Source of the DNA: an uncultured Tenacibaculum sp. | Lineage (GTDB): Bacteria > Bacteroidota > Bacteroidia > Flavobacteriales > Flavobacteriaceae | Assembly: GCA_947498055.1 (NCBI GenBank) | Contig: CANMJA010000033.1 | Coordinates: forward strand, 1 to 45,913 | DNA length: 45,913 nucleotides | Reading direction: 5' to 3' | Shown here: positions 26,764-34,392 of the stretch, piece after piece | Layout of the letters: each line of letters begins with the position of its first letter | How positions within the stretch are numbered: position 1 is the first letter of the stretch | The notes under the pieces: generated by a model | Databases searched by the model: none | The model's input: only the letters and a program-made list of their open reading frames with translations | What the model was told of the DNA's origin: nothing | Translations under genes and position numbers: made by a program

Positions 26764-26955
26764 ATGAAAAATTACACATTTGATAAATATTGGTTCCTTG
26801 GCTTTATAGGATTAATAGGCTTTTACAAACTCTCCTCAATTTTTAATTACTTTCAAGGTCAAGCATCCATTTGGGAATTATCTAACATGCTTTGGTTTAT
26901 TTGGTTTTTATATTTTGTACCTAAAAAGATTATTGAAAAAAACAATTCATTATGA
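26764..26955 (+). CDS. Small two-helix membrane protein
   Basis: The 63-residue protein has two hydrophobic segments (about 10-28 and 38-53) and a basic C-terminus. Its stop overlaps the start of the sterol-desaturase gene (ATGA, 26952-26955), so the two are translationally coupled. I do not recognise a family. The start at 26764 sits 4 nt after a promoter box. Confidence 0.65.
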   Translation: MKNYTFDKYWFLGFIGLIGFYKLSSIFNYFQGQASIWELSNMLWFIWFLYFVPKKIIEKNNSL

Positions 26956-27821
26956 GCTTAGCTAAAATTATTTCTTCCTTTGAGGAATCATCTTTTATAA
27001 CCTATATCGCCTATTTTTTTATCTTTAATATGTGCATAATTGCTATTGAAGTAATTCTTGATCTTGTTTCTGCTAAAAAAAGACGTTGGAAAGATTCTAT
27101 AGCTAATTTTAGTATTTTCTTAATTAATCAAGTATTAGAAAAAACATTTGTTGGCTCTATTGGAATTATTGCATTAACACCTTTTCATTGGCTTACACCA
27201 TTCACTATACTTGAAAGTTGGTGGACTTGGGTTTTAGCAATACTTGTAGCTGATTTCACTTACTATTGGATGCACAGAATAGAACACGAGCACAGAATCT
27301 TGTGGGGAAATCATAGCGTGCATCACTCTTCAGAAGATTATAATTTAACCATTTCTTTTCGACTTAGTATTATAGAACCTATGATTGAATGGATATTTTT
27401 AATACCAATGATTCTTATTGGTTTTAGTCCTTTTCAAGCTATTATAAGTTTAGTCTTTGTAGCTCAATTTCAAACTTGGATTCATACTGAACGTATAGGA
27501 AAATTAGGTTGGTTAGATTGGATTTTCAATACACCTTCTGTTCATAGAGTGCATCACGGTTCTAATAGGAAATATTTAGACAAAAATTATGGCGGAATTA
27601 CAATGATTTGGGACCATCTATTTGGAACGTATCAAAAAGAAGAAGAAAAGGTAATTTACGGCTTAACTAAGCCTATTAATACTAACAACCCTTTAACTAT
27701 CAACTTTATTGAATACAAACATATTTGGGAAGATGTGAAAAGATGTAGAACATTTAAAGATAAAATACGTATTGTTTTCGGAAATCTTATTTGGAAACCT
27801 AAATACTTTAAAGAAAAATAA
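26952..27821 (+). CDS. Sterol desaturase / fatty acid hydroxylase family membrane protein
   Basis: The 289-residue integral membrane protein has about five hydrophobic helices and the three histidine clusters of the fatty acid hydroxylase superfamily: HRIEHEH (about 112-118), NHSVHHSSEDYN (about 123-134) and SVHRVHHGSN (about 196-205). These bind a di-iron centre that hydroxylates or desaturates lipids. The substrate may be a fatty acid, hopanoid, carotenoid or ornithine lipid. It is coupled to the small membrane protein upstream, behind the AraC gene. Confidence 0.9.
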   Translation: MSLAKIISSFEESSFITYIAYFFIFNMCIIAIEVILDLVSAKKRRWKDSIANFSIFLINQVLEKTFVGSIGIIALTPFHWLTPFTILESWWTWVLAILVADFTYYWMHRIEHEHRILWGNHSVHHSSEDYNLTISFRLSIIEPMIEWIFLIPMILIGFSPFQAIISLVFVAQFQTWIHTERIGKLGWLDWIFNTPSVHRVHHGSNRKYLDKNYGGITMIWDHLFGTYQKEEEKVIYGLTKPINTNNPLTINFIEYKHIWEDVKRCRTFKDKIRIVFGNLIWKPKYFKEK

Positions 27822-27870
27822 AGTTGTAAAACAATGGTAACCGTTGCACAAGTCCATAATTAGATAAAAC

Positions 27871-27898
27871 ACGATTCTTATACGGTACGTTACCCAAC
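27871..27898 (+). repeat. attC-like site at the start of the restriction-modification cassette (unit 1)
   Basis: A-C-GATTCTTATAC is followed by the box GTTACCCAAC (27889-27898). The same layout, ACGTTTCTTATAC then GTTA, occurs at 31560 and 44313. The box is the reverse complement of GTTGGGTAA at 30316-30324, at the far end of the unit. Confidence 0.55.
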
Positions 27899-27930
27899 AT
27901 ACAAAACCGAGATTTCAAGATCTTTTTGTC

Positions 27931-27938
27931 TATATTTG
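27931..27938 (+). promoter_or_regulatory. -7 box TATATTTG for the restriction endonuclease gene
   Basis: TATATTTG fits TAnnTTTG and lies 24 nt before the ATG at 27963. It overlaps the TTG that would otherwise extend the reading frame, which argues that translation starts at the ATG. Confidence 0.55.
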
Positions 27939-27962
27939 ACAATTAAGAAACCAATCAATAGA

Positions 27963-28649
27963 ATGAAATTAACAGCGGAAGAATTATACAAAAAACTTGT
28001 CGAAGATTATAAACTAATTGGTGAAGCAGGAAGTATTAAATTTACAGTCAAAGATTTAAGCATAATAGTTAAAACAAAAGATACTGTTGGGAATTTACTA
28101 CAAGAATGGTTAAAAGCTTGGTTTCAAAATGAAAATATTGATTTTGAAGAAAACACAAATTCTCAAACTTTTCCTGACTTTTTGTTAGATAAAGACAACC
28201 ATAAAAAAGGACTTTTAGAAGTTAAATCTTTTGACTTTGATAGAGGGCCAGGGTTTGACTTAGCAAACTTCGATTCTTATTGCAATTCACTTCTAGAAAA
28301 TGCTTATCGAATTGACTCCGATTATCTTATTTTGGCATATCAAATGAATGATGGTGTAATTAGTATTAAAGATGTTTGGTTAAAAAAGATATGGGAATTA
28401 GCTTGTCCAAGCGGAACATATCCATTAAAAGTTCAAGAAAAGAAAAGTGTTATTTATAATATTAGACCAAGTGTTTGGTATTCTACTCGTTCAAGATTTA
28501 AACCTTTCAAAAGTAAAGAAGAATTCTTGTCTGCTTTAAATAATACACGTTATCAATATCCACAAACAAGACATACTAATGGTCATTGGTTAAGAAATGT
28601 ATTAAAAAATTATCAAGAACATACTGGAGTTTCACTAACAGTAGAATAA
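27963..28649 (+). CDS. Type II restriction endonuclease, NgoBV/NlaIV-like
   Basis: The 228-residue protein starts MKLTAEELYKKLVEDYKLIG and contains a PD-(D/E)XK-type core: PD at 71-72 and EVK at 86-88 in QTFPDFLLD...GLLEVKSF. From memory this layout and the early TKDTVGNLLQEWL segment fit the NgoBV/NlaIV family, whose members cut GGNNCC; the specificity is inference. It converges on a C5-cytosine methyltransferase gene, and the two 3' ends overlap by 37 nt (28613-28649). I prefer the ATG at 27963 over the TTG at 27936 because the promoter box covers the latter. Confidence 0.8.
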   Translation: MKLTAEELYKKLVEDYKLIGEAGSIKFTVKDLSIIVKTKDTVGNLLQEWLKAWFQNENIDFEENTNSQTFPDFLLDKDNHKKGLLEVKSFDFDRGPGFDLANFDSYCNSLLENAYRIDSDYLILAYQMNDGVISIKDVWLKKIWELACPSGTYPLKVQEKKSVIYNIRPSVWYSTRSRFKPFKSKEEFLSALNNTRYQYPQTRHTNGHWLRNVLKNYQEHTGVSLTVE

Positions 28650-29959
28650 ACTAAATTACGTTCGTAAATTTCTGCTAATTGTTTTGCAACGTGTTCTACA
28701 ACAGGAACAGCGACTGTATTTCCTAATAAATCAAAAGCTTGAGTTTCTTTCACTGGTATTTCATACCATTCAGGGTAACCAAACAAGCGTAAGCCTTCTC
28801 TAATAGTTAATCTTCTTAAACCTCCATTGTCTGGAACAGCTAATCGAGAAACATCTGTTGCGACAAGTGTTGGTGCAATATCATTTGGATCCAATATTTT
28901 ATTTATTTCAAAACTCAATTTTCCTGTAACAATATTATATCCTTTAGGTTTTGTTTCATCATAAGCACGGAATTTTCTTTCTCCATTTTCTGTAATTTCA
29001 CGAACAAGTTTTTTAGGATGTTCGAATCTTAAATAACCTTTTTCAACTAAATCATCCAATAAGACCTTAAGATTATCATTTTTATGAAAAGTTGAAATTT
29101 GCTTTAAAGTTAAAGCCATTCCATCCATCCAATCAATACCAATTTTTTCAGCCCAATGCTTTTTGCGTCTTTCTTTAAAAAGTTTATTTAAAATAATAAT
29201 TTGTTCGTCTGAAACTTCTCCTTTTATTCCTATATCCCAACTATGAATGTTATTGTCACCTCCTCTTTTATCTTTAATCGATTTACCATATAAATCTTCC
29301 ATTTCAAAATGACTAAAAAGTTTTTCAGTAAAGTCAGATTGAATGGTTGCCAATCCTTTTTCCAAAATAGTCTTTAAAGTATTAAACTTTTTATCCAATA
29401 AAGAAAGATTTGCTTTTTCATCTTTAGTTCCAACAATAAATATCCTCTTCCTTGATTGTGGTAAACCAAATTCAATAGAATCTAAAACTTTCCAAGAAAC
29501 CTTATAGCCTAATTCATTTTTAAGCTTATCTAAAATAGTTTTTAGCGTTCTTCCTATTTCGTCATTTTTATTTTCTAAATCGTGTTTAACTAGTCCCTCT
29601 ACATTTTCAAGTATAAATCCATATGGGTTTTTCTCTTTTAAAATTCTTTCAATTTCAAAAAACAAAGTTCCTCTAGTATCAACAAAACCTTCACGTTTTC
29701 CACCTGCGCTAAATGGCTGACAAGGGAATCCACCTAACAAAAAGTCAAAGTCTGGGATTTGTTCATTTTTAACATTAAAAATATCTCCAACTAAATAGTC
29801 CTGATTGAAATTTTTAGACAAAGTTTCAACAGCATAAGGCTTAATTTCGGAAGTCATTACACATTCAGTTTCAAAACCTATATCTTGAAATGACTTTTCA
29901 AATCCTAATCTTATACCTCCTAATCCAGCAAATAAATCTATAAATTTAACTTTCGACAT
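28613..29959 (-). CDS. DNA (cytosine-5-)-methyltransferase of a type II R-M system
   Basis: The 448-residue C5-MTase has motif I FIDLFAGLGG (6-15), motif IV GGFPCQPFS (catalytic C80), motif VI ENVEGL (118-123), motif VIII QSRKRIFIVG (about 168-177), a target-recognition region at about 250-370, and motifs IX/X ending LLGNTVAVPVVEHV. It transfers a methyl group from S-adenosylmethionine to C5 of cytosine and protects host DNA from the convergent endonuclease. It starts 1 nt after the DUF6471 gene, so the two are coupled. Confidence 0.95.
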   Translation of the reverse strand: MSKVKFIDLFAGLGGIRLGFEKSFQDIGFETECVMTSEIKPYAVETLSKNFNQDYLVGDIFNVKNEQIPDFDFLLGGFPCQPFSAGGKREGFVDTRGTLFFEIERILKEKNPYGFILENVEGLVKHDLENKNDEIGRTLKTILDKLKNELGYKVSWKVLDSIEFGLPQSRKRIFIVGTKDEKANLSLLDKKFNTLKTILEKGLATIQSDFTEKLFSHFEMEDLYGKSIKDKRGGDNNIHSWDIGIKGEVSDEQIIILNKLFKERRKKHWAEKIGIDWMDGMALTLKQISTFHKNDNLKVLLDDLVEKGYLRFEHPKKLVREITENGERKFRAYDETKPKGYNIVTGKLSFEINKILDPNDIAPTLVATDVSRLAVPDNGGLRRLTIREGLRLFGYPEWYEIPVKETQAFDLLGNTVAVPVVEHVAKQLAEIYERNLVYSTVSETPVCS

Positions 29960-29960
29960 C

Positions 29961-30239
29961 CTATTGTTTTTTTAGGTTATAATTAGCTTGTGGTTCAGCC
30001 ACGATTGACAATTGACTTTCGTATTCTTCAATTTCTATTTTTTCACAACCAATAACAGTTAAACATTGTAAAAAGAAAGAAGCACTAAAAGTACCTCGAC
30101 TGATTTTACTATCAATACTCGATTTGGTTTCTTCAATTCCGATTTGTTCAAGCATATTTACCAAGTCTGAATTTGAAATTCCTCTACGAACCAGTTCTGA
30201 CTTTAATAAACGTTTGACTTTATCATTCCAATCTGACAT
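29961..30239 (-). CDS. DUF6471 small protein preceding the methyltransferase
   Basis: The 92-residue protein (DWNDKVKRLLKSELVRRGIS...) has a helix-turn-helix-like helical N-terminus (about 8-65) reminiscent of Xre repressors and matches the DUF6471 family often found beside DNA methyltransferases. It could act as the controller protein of the R-M system, limiting methyltransferase or nuclease expression; that is inference. Upstream on its own strand two ACAAAT half-sites about 11 nt apart (around 30262-30285) might be its operator. Confidence 0.7.
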   Translation of the reverse strand: MSDWNDKVKRLLKSELVRRGISNSDLVNMLEQIGIEETKSSIDSKISRGTFSASFFLQCLTVIGCEKIEIEEYESQLSIVAEPQANYNLKKQ

Positions 30240-30323
30240 AATTACGGATTTGATTTATTGCAAATTTGTATAATTATTTGTAAATATGCAAATAAAAAGG
30301 CGAAAATAAAAAAACGTTGGGTA

Positions 30324-30433
30324 ATCGAGTAGACGACTCTCTCCATAATTGAAGAGAGTGCGCCTCTCTCACCACCGTACCCTTCGACTGTCGCTCAGGA
30401 TAAACCTTATGCGGGTCTCGTATACGGCGGTTC
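30324..30433 (-). mobile_element. Group II intron 3' end (domains V-VI), remnant 1
   Basis: On the minus strand it reads GAACCGCCGTATACGAGACC, an insertion, GGTACGGTGGTGAGAGAGG, a domain VI-like hairpin (GAGAGAG...), and ends CTACTCGAT. The first block and GTACGGTGGT form the domain V stem (30371-30380 with 30420-30431); CTACTCGAY is a typical end for bacterial class C introns. The domain V loop is replaced by a 26-nt insertion (30381-30406) containing the palindromic CCTTCGACTGTCGCTCAGG. No reverse transcriptase remains here. Confidence 0.7.
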
Positions 30434-30439
30434 GTTAAT

Positions 30440-30539
30440 GATACTTAGTTTTCTCCTAAGATGTCTCGCTTAAACAAAGGCTATATTACTACTAGAAAAC
30501 TATCATTATCGTAGTAATACTCCTATGCGAATTAAAGAC
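30440..30539. repeat. 100-bp perfect direct repeat, copy 1
   Basis: The 100 nt starting GATACTTAGTTTTCTCC and ending GAATTAAAGAC are identical to 44129-44228. The element has internal dyads: ATTACTAC/GTAGTAAT and TAGTTTTCT/AGAAAACTA. Here it lies directly beside the intron remnant, so it may be part of domain IV or the tail of the intron-encoded protein gene. Confidence 0.95.
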
Positions 30540-30707
30540 CATTAACGTTCTGTATTTTTATAAAGTCCGCCAAATCTTTTGATTTGGCTTTAAAATAAAA
30601 AGTTTTGGCTAAGTGCTCAATCGAAAGTTCACTACTTTTAAATCCCGTACTAACCATAGCCGAGACGTTATCATCAATTAAAAGACTAAAATTTATTCAT
30701 AGACTAA

Positions 30708-31505
30708 ATGTCCAGTTATACTCACTTTAATATTCAGTTCATTCCAAAAAAAGGAAAAAAAGTAACTCAAGAGGACTTATGCCTTTTAAGTAATGCCTTG
30801 TTTGCAAACTCCACATGGGCTGAATACAGTGATAGTATATCAAGTTCTTGGTCGGGCATGTTCATTTTCGAAATAGATGAATCAAATAACTGTGTAGCAT
30901 TTGAAATCACTCCAATAAGAGCTCATTACTTAACATATATACTTGATGACATTCGAGATCAAGGTAATTTTGAAATTAGAATGATATGTACTTATGAGGA
31001 AGGAAATGATTGGTTAGAAATTTACAATGAAAAAGGCAATCATTCAACGACATGTATTTACTTATTTGACGAGATAAGATTAACTTGCTTTGATGATCAC
31101 AAGGGAGGTTTACCGCTTGGTATTTTTAATAAGGAAAGTTTAAATCAATACAGTTTTAAAAAAATATGTAGATATAATTCACATTGTGAGTTTATAGAAA
31201 ATGAGAGATCAAATGAATATAATTCACTACTTAGCAAGTGTGCTATTAAAGAGAGAAATAACTATATACTTAAAAAATGTAGTAAACAATTCCCTGAAGT
31301 GAACTGGTATTCTGATAGTGAAGTCTTAAATTTCATGAAAAAATTTGAGAATGGAAATTACAAAGACACAATTAAAAGCGTAGAGTTTTTTTACAAAAGC
31401 AAACTCGTTCGTCTGTATGATTGTGGGGAATTTAAAGAGTGTTTCATGTTGGATAATTGGTTCAACTTGGACAATGAAACGTTTGATAATCTGAAAAAAT
31501 ATTGA
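30708..31505 (+). CDS. Unknown 265-residue cytoplasmic protein (unit 2)
   Basis: I do not recognise this protein. It has no signal peptide or membrane helix. It is rich in aromatic residues and cysteines, and begins MSSYTHFNIQFIPKKGKK. The N-terminal 150 residues look like an alpha/beta domain (FIFEIDESNNCVAFEITP; EIRLTCFDDHKGG); the rest is mostly helical. It is the only gene of its cassette-like unit, 33 nt after the start box. Genes in such positions are often accessory functions such as antitoxins, immunity or defence, but nothing here proves a role. Confidence 0.65.
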   Translation: MSSYTHFNIQFIPKKGKKVTQEDLCLLSNALFANSTWAEYSDSISSSWSGMFIFEIDESNNCVAFEITPIRAHYLTYILDDIRDQGNFEIRMICTYEEGNDWLEIYNEKGNHSTTCIYLFDEIRLTCFDDHKGGLPLGIFNKESLNQYSFKKICRYNSHCEFIENERSNEYNSLLSKCAIKERNNYILKKCSKQFPEVNWYSDSEVLNFMKKFENGNYKDTIKSVEFFYKSKLVRLYDCGEFKECFMLDNWFNLDNETFDNLKKY

Positions 31506-31513
31506 ACAAAAAA

Positions 31514-31585
31514 GATGATAATACTATATAACAAAACATAGTTGCCCCTCGAGACAACAACGTTTCTTATACTTAACGTTATGAG
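31514..31585. repeat. attC-like junction between units 2 and 3 (no intron)
   Basis: GATGATAA (31514-31521) complements the unit 2 start GTTATCATC. ATATAAC (31526-31532) is an alternative end box that pairs with only its first five bases. The conserved segment ACGTTTCTTATAC begins at 31560, and the unit 3 start box GTTATGAG is at 31578-31585. The short form resembles the sites at 27871 and 44313. Confidence 0.45.
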
Positions 31586-31685
31586 AAATAATTAGTTAGT
31601 TTCACTGAAAACCGTGTAAAGGAAATATTAAAAATGGTTTTATTTTGTCGGTGTAAAAAATATACTCCAAATTCATCTAATTATA

Positions 31686-32492
31686 ATGATAAAACAAATT
31701 TATAAAATATTTCTGGTAGTATTTGTGATTTTTTTTGGATGTAAAAATGAAAAGAAGCAAATCATTCAGAAAGAGATTGATATTTCTATAGATACTATCG
31801 AACAGGAGTTATTGTATATCGAAGGTAAGAATATTTGGGTGAGAGATGCTCCTAAAAAAGGTAAAGTAGTAGCTAAACTTAATGAAGATGATCGATGTGT
31901 TATTCTTGATACGAGTAAGATAGATACTATAAAAGGGCAAGTGGATTATTGGTATAAAGTTAAATGTAATGATACTATTGGTTGGGTATTTGGTTCACAA
32001 ACCAATATAAAATCAGAAAGTAGTAAAGCAACACAATTGTTTCTGAAACAAAATGGAGACAAATTAAAATGCAATAACATTGATTACAAACTTATTTATA
32101 ATAAAAAAGAACATTACTTATCAAGTGTCATACTATTTTCGGGAACTACTAATCTTGATACACTTAACTTTCTAAAAACAACTTACAATGGCATAATAAA
32201 TCCATCTGTTAGAATAGAAGATTATAATTTTGATGGTTTATGCGACTTTATACTTATTGATATTATGAATGCGTCTCATGGTTCAACGGATTGCTACTTC
32301 TTTTTTTATGATCTAGAAACAAAAGGGTTTATAAGTGATAGGTCTACACCCATGCGAAGCGGAAGTATACAAATTAACAAAAATAAGAAAGAAATGATAA
32401 TCAACTGCTCTCCTTATGATTGTAAAGGCTATTACAAGTTTATTGATGGAAAAAAAGTTCATACACCTGAACCTTGTTCAGATTGCTATTAG
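31686..32492 (+). CDS. Lipoprotein with SH3-type domain
   Basis: The 268-residue protein has a lipoprotein signal (lipidated Cys at about residue 19, VIFFGC). A bacterial SH3 domain spans about 42-108: IWVRDAPKKGKVVAKLNEDDR ... WYKVKCNDTIGWVFG. Residues ~120-268 include DYNFDGLCDFILID, an integrin/VCBS-like calcium loop, and resemble XAC2610-type proteins. Such SH3 domains often bind peptidoglycan peptides. It is the first gene of unit 3, 106 nt after the start box. Confidence 0.75.
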   Translation: MIKQIYKIFLVVFVIFFGCKNEKKQIIQKEIDISIDTIEQELLYIEGKNIWVRDAPKKGKVVAKLNEDDRCVILDTSKIDTIKGQVDYWYKVKCNDTIGWVFGSQTNIKSESSKATQLFLKQNGDKLKCNNIDYKLIYNKKEHYLSSVILFSGTTNLDTLNFLKTTYNGIINPSVRIEDYNFDGLCDFILIDIMNASHGSTDCYFFFYDLETKGFISDRSTPMRSGSIQINKNKKEMIINCSPYDCKGYYKFIDGKKVHTPEPCSDCY

Positions 32493-32563
32493 TAAACACT
32501 CCATAAATAGAAGCCCTTTAAAGTAAGATATTACCTATAAAAGAGAACAAAAAATTATGTAAC

Positions 32564-32893
32564 ATGAAAATAACACTTTTATTAATCTTTTTTTTGACAA
32601 ACAACACCTTGTACGAGGATAATAATAGGTCTACAGTAAGTTATTATTATAATGGGACACAATGTGCTGACCCTTGGGGGACTTGGTATACAATAGAAGA
32701 GAATAAAGCTCAATTAAAATCCTTTCTAACTAAACAAAAAATCGAATGGAAATCAATCCGTATAAAGGTAGATACTTCTTTAGAAGAAGTCTGTGAAGGT
32801 TGTGGTTGTACAAATGGTTTAACGTATTATGTAACAGTTAAAAAGAGATTCTCTGAAAAAATAGAAAATATTGGATTTAAGCGTACTGAATAA
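32564..32893 (+). CDS. Small exported cysteine-containing protein
   Basis: The 109-residue protein has a short hydrophobic N-terminus (about 3-13), then a polar segment with four cysteines (C34 and the cluster VCEGCGCTN at about 78-86), which could form disulfides or bind a metal. I do not recognise the family. It follows the SH3 lipoprotein by 71 nt and shares its cassette-like unit; its stop lies only 8 nt before the end box. Confidence 0.6.
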   Translation: MKITLLLIFFLTNNTLYEDNNRSTVSYYYNGTQCADPWGTWYTIEENKAQLKSFLTKQKIEWKSIRIKVDTSLEEVCEGCGCTNGLTYYVTVKKRFSEKIENIGFKRTE

Positions 32894-32905
32894 AAAAAAA
32901 CCATA

Positions 32906-33300
32906 GTCGAGTAGGTAAAGGGAAATTTCACCCCTAAACCTCTCACAGAACCGTACGTGATAGTCTCCCATCATACGGCTCTTATTATGCAGCCAATTTC
33001 AACTAAGTTAAATGATAACCTAGTGACCAATGGTAAAATAGATTTGGAAAACACTTTCTACATTGTCTCAACCATTTTACTGATCGCACACGGCTATTCT
33101 TGTGGCGTTTGAACTTTTTCATAACCCATTTTAGTAGGCGATGATGTAGATAGTAAAAAATTGGTTTTAGAGAATTGTAACTTACTTTACCATAATAATT
33201 GATCCAACCCCTGATTTTAGGGTTAAGTATTTGAGCTAGATCTTGTAAAGTAGATCGTGTACGATTATGAAGCTTCAGAGATCGAAGCCTAGCTAGTATT
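32906..33300 (-). mobile_element. Group II intron 3' end with domain V, remnant 2
   Basis: On the minus strand domain V is GAGCCGTATGATGGGAG... with closing arm ACGTACGGTTCT (32947-32981), a standard 35-nt hairpin. A domain VI-like hairpin (GGTTTAGGGGTGAAATTTCC) follows and the intron ends in CTACTCGAC at 32906. Just upstream are the last ~98 codons of the intron-encoded protein. The 5' part of the intron is missing beyond about 33300. Confidence 0.8.
33003..33300 (-). pseudogene. C-terminal fragment of a group II intron reverse transcriptase/maturase
   Basis: The minus-strand frame ending TAG at 33003-33005 reads ...LQDLAQILNPKIRGWINYYG, then KVSYNSLKPIFYYLHHRLLK and WVMKKFKRHKNS, ending HWSLGYHLT. 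This is the maturase-specific (GIIM) domain and tail of class C-type intron-encoded proteins. The reverse transcriptase domain is absent and no start codon exists, so it is a remnant. Confidence 0.8.
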
Positions 33301-33596
33301 ACCTAATAAATTTGGTACATGTATCTTTGTATAAGAAATCTATTAAACCTCCCCCTATTCTAATCTTATTTTTTGTTAACTTTTGCAACAAACACAACGT
33401 ATAAAATTAATGTGGGTTTTTATGGTTTAGCCCAAAGTTTTGGTTTATTTATAAAGTCCGTTTAAACTTATTTATCTATTTTTAGGTCGACAAGATAAAA
33501 ACACAAAATAAGTATAAGCTTGTGGCTCGGCTGACAATTCACGAATTGTCTACCTCCCACACTAACAGGTTGAATGCCATTTGAACTAAACTGAAA

Positions 33597-34106
33597 TTGG
33601 AAGAAAAAATTAAAATAAGACACCTTAAATTATCTGATAAAGCTGACTTGGCAAAACTTGCGAATAATAAAAAGATTTGGGATAATTTAAGAGACTACAT
33701 TCCATTTCCATATAAAGAAAGTGATGCCGAATTCTTCATAGACCTAACGAATAAGGAAGACCCAAAACAAACTTTTGGAATAGAATATAAAGGTAAACTT
33801 TCTGGTATAATCGGATTGGTAATCCAAAAGGATGTATATAAAAAATCTGCTGAAATTGGATATTGGATTGGTGAAGCTTTTTGGGGAAATGGAATTGCAA
33901 CAAAAGCTGTTGAATTAATTACAGAATATGGATTTGACAAACTTAACCTAAATCGGATTTATACTGGTGTATTTGAATATAATTTAGCATCGATGAAAGT
34001 CCTTGAGAAGAATGGATATGAAAAGGAAGGTATATTCAAAAATGCAATTTTAAAAAATGAGAAAATCTGTGACGAACATAGATTTTTCAAACTGAATGAA
34101 AAGTAA
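33597..34106 (+). CDS. GNAT N-acetyltransferase (RimJ/RimL-like), unit 4
   Basis: The 169-residue acetyltransferase has the GNAT fold. IRHLKLSDKADLAKLANN starts strand 1, IGYWIGEAFWGNGIATKAV (about 88-106) holds the acetyl-CoA pyrophosphate loop, and LNRIYTGVFEYNLASMKVLEKNGYEKEG (about 117-144) is the typical C-terminal block. RimJ/RimL-like enzymes acetylate protein N-termini or small molecules. No ATG is in a suitable place; the frame begins at TTG (33597), 26 nt after the cassette start box, so either TTG is used or the start was lost. Confidence 0.85.
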   Translation: MEEKIKIRHLKLSDKADLAKLANNKKIWDNLRDYIPFPYKESDAEFFIDLTNKEDPKQTFGIEYKGKLSGIIGLVIQKDVYKKSAEIGYWIGEAFWGNGIATKAVELITEYGFDKLNLNRIYTGVFEYNLASMKVLEKNGYEKEGIFKNAILKNEKICDEHRFFKLNEK

Positions 34107-34111
34107 AAAAC

Positions 34112-34165
34112 GGCATACAATACTATAGCTAATTGGGTAATTAGTGTTTAATCACTTCTTCCCAA
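34112..34165. repeat. Degenerate attC-like end of unit 4
   Basis: GGCATACAA (34112-34120) complements the unit 4 start box GTTGAATGCC with one mismatch. AATTGGGTAATTAGTGTTTAATC then resembles the left half of the intact site (ACGGGTTTTAGTGCTTAATCC). No palindrome or new start box follows, so run 1 ends here. The rest of the 286-nt gap holds only the terminator at 34328. Confidence 0.4.
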
Positions 34166-34327
34166 CTCATTAGAACTATCGAACAATTCGATAACATCTC
34201 GATACATTTTTTTTCCTTTTTATCTGAAAAATCACTCGATGTGACATTTTAGTTTTAAAACAATTCATTAGCAATTACATCTAAATCAAGTTATTAATAT
34301 TTCTGACAATACTAATTAAAAATAGAA

Positions 34328-34360
34328 AGCAGTTGAGATTCATTTAACATCTCAACTGCT
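34328..34360 (-). terminator. Terminator of the large T9SS beta-helix gene
   Basis: AGCAGTTGAGAT (34328-34339) and ATCTCAACTGCT (34349-34360) form a perfect 12-bp stem with a 9-nt loop. On the minus strand TTTCTATTTTT follows. It lies 33 nt after the stop of the gene at 34393. Confidence 0.85.
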
Positions 34361-34392
34361 CTAATTATTTTATCAGAAAATTGACTTTATTA

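Larger units (their letters stand above)
30316..30675. repeat. attC-like junction between units 1 and 2, split by a group II intron remnant
   Basis: The end box of unit 1 (GTTGGGTA, 30316-30323) is followed immediately by intron sequence from 30324. The rest of the site resumes around 30545 and matches the intact site at 44794-44992: the palindrome GCCAAATCTTTTGATTTGGC (30569-30588), AAAAGTTTTGGCTAA, TCCCGTACTAACCATAGCC, then the unit 2 start box GTTATCATC (30667-30675). The 468-nt gap between genes here is thus explained by the site, the intron piece and the 100-bp repeat. Confidence 0.55.
32901..33578. repeat. attC-like junction between units 3 and 4, split by a group II intron remnant
   Basis: The end box CCATA (32901-32905) is followed at once by intron sequence. 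The rest of the site resumes near 33400 with TTAATGTGGGTTTTTATGG, CCAAAGTTTTGG and later CCCACACTAAC (33557-33566), matching the intact site at 44794. The start box of unit 4, GTTGAATGCC (33569-33578), follows a slightly decayed context (AACAG instead of AACG). The 703-nt gap between genes is filled by this site and the intron piece; 33300-33390 shows nothing further. Confidence 0.5.
27889..34120 (+). mobile_element. Integron-like cassette run 1 (units 1-4), no integrase seen
   Basis: There are four consecutive units, each bounded by a start box and a complementary end box. Unit 1 has GTTACCCAAC/GTTGGGTA around the restriction-modification genes. Unit 2 has GTTATCATC/GATGATAA around the 265-residue gene. 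Unit 3 has GTTATGAG/CCATA around the SH3 lipoprotein and the 109-residue gene. Unit 4 has GTTGAATGCC/GGCATACAA around the acetyltransferase. Genes start 26-106 nt after the start box, and in units 2-4 all point rightward, as in integron cassettes. Three genes in unit 1 and the two orientations there are unusual for a cassette. Confidence 0.5.

Noticed and set aside
27936..27962. TTG start extending the restriction endonuclease by nine residues
   Set aside because: The TTG lies inside the promoter box TATATTTG; the ATG at 27963 gives the family-like N-terminus MKLTAEELY.
30440..30539. The 100-bp repeat as an insertion sequence or MITE
   Set aside because: There are no terminal inverted repeats at its ends, no target duplication and no transposase; association with an intron remnant is a better explanation.
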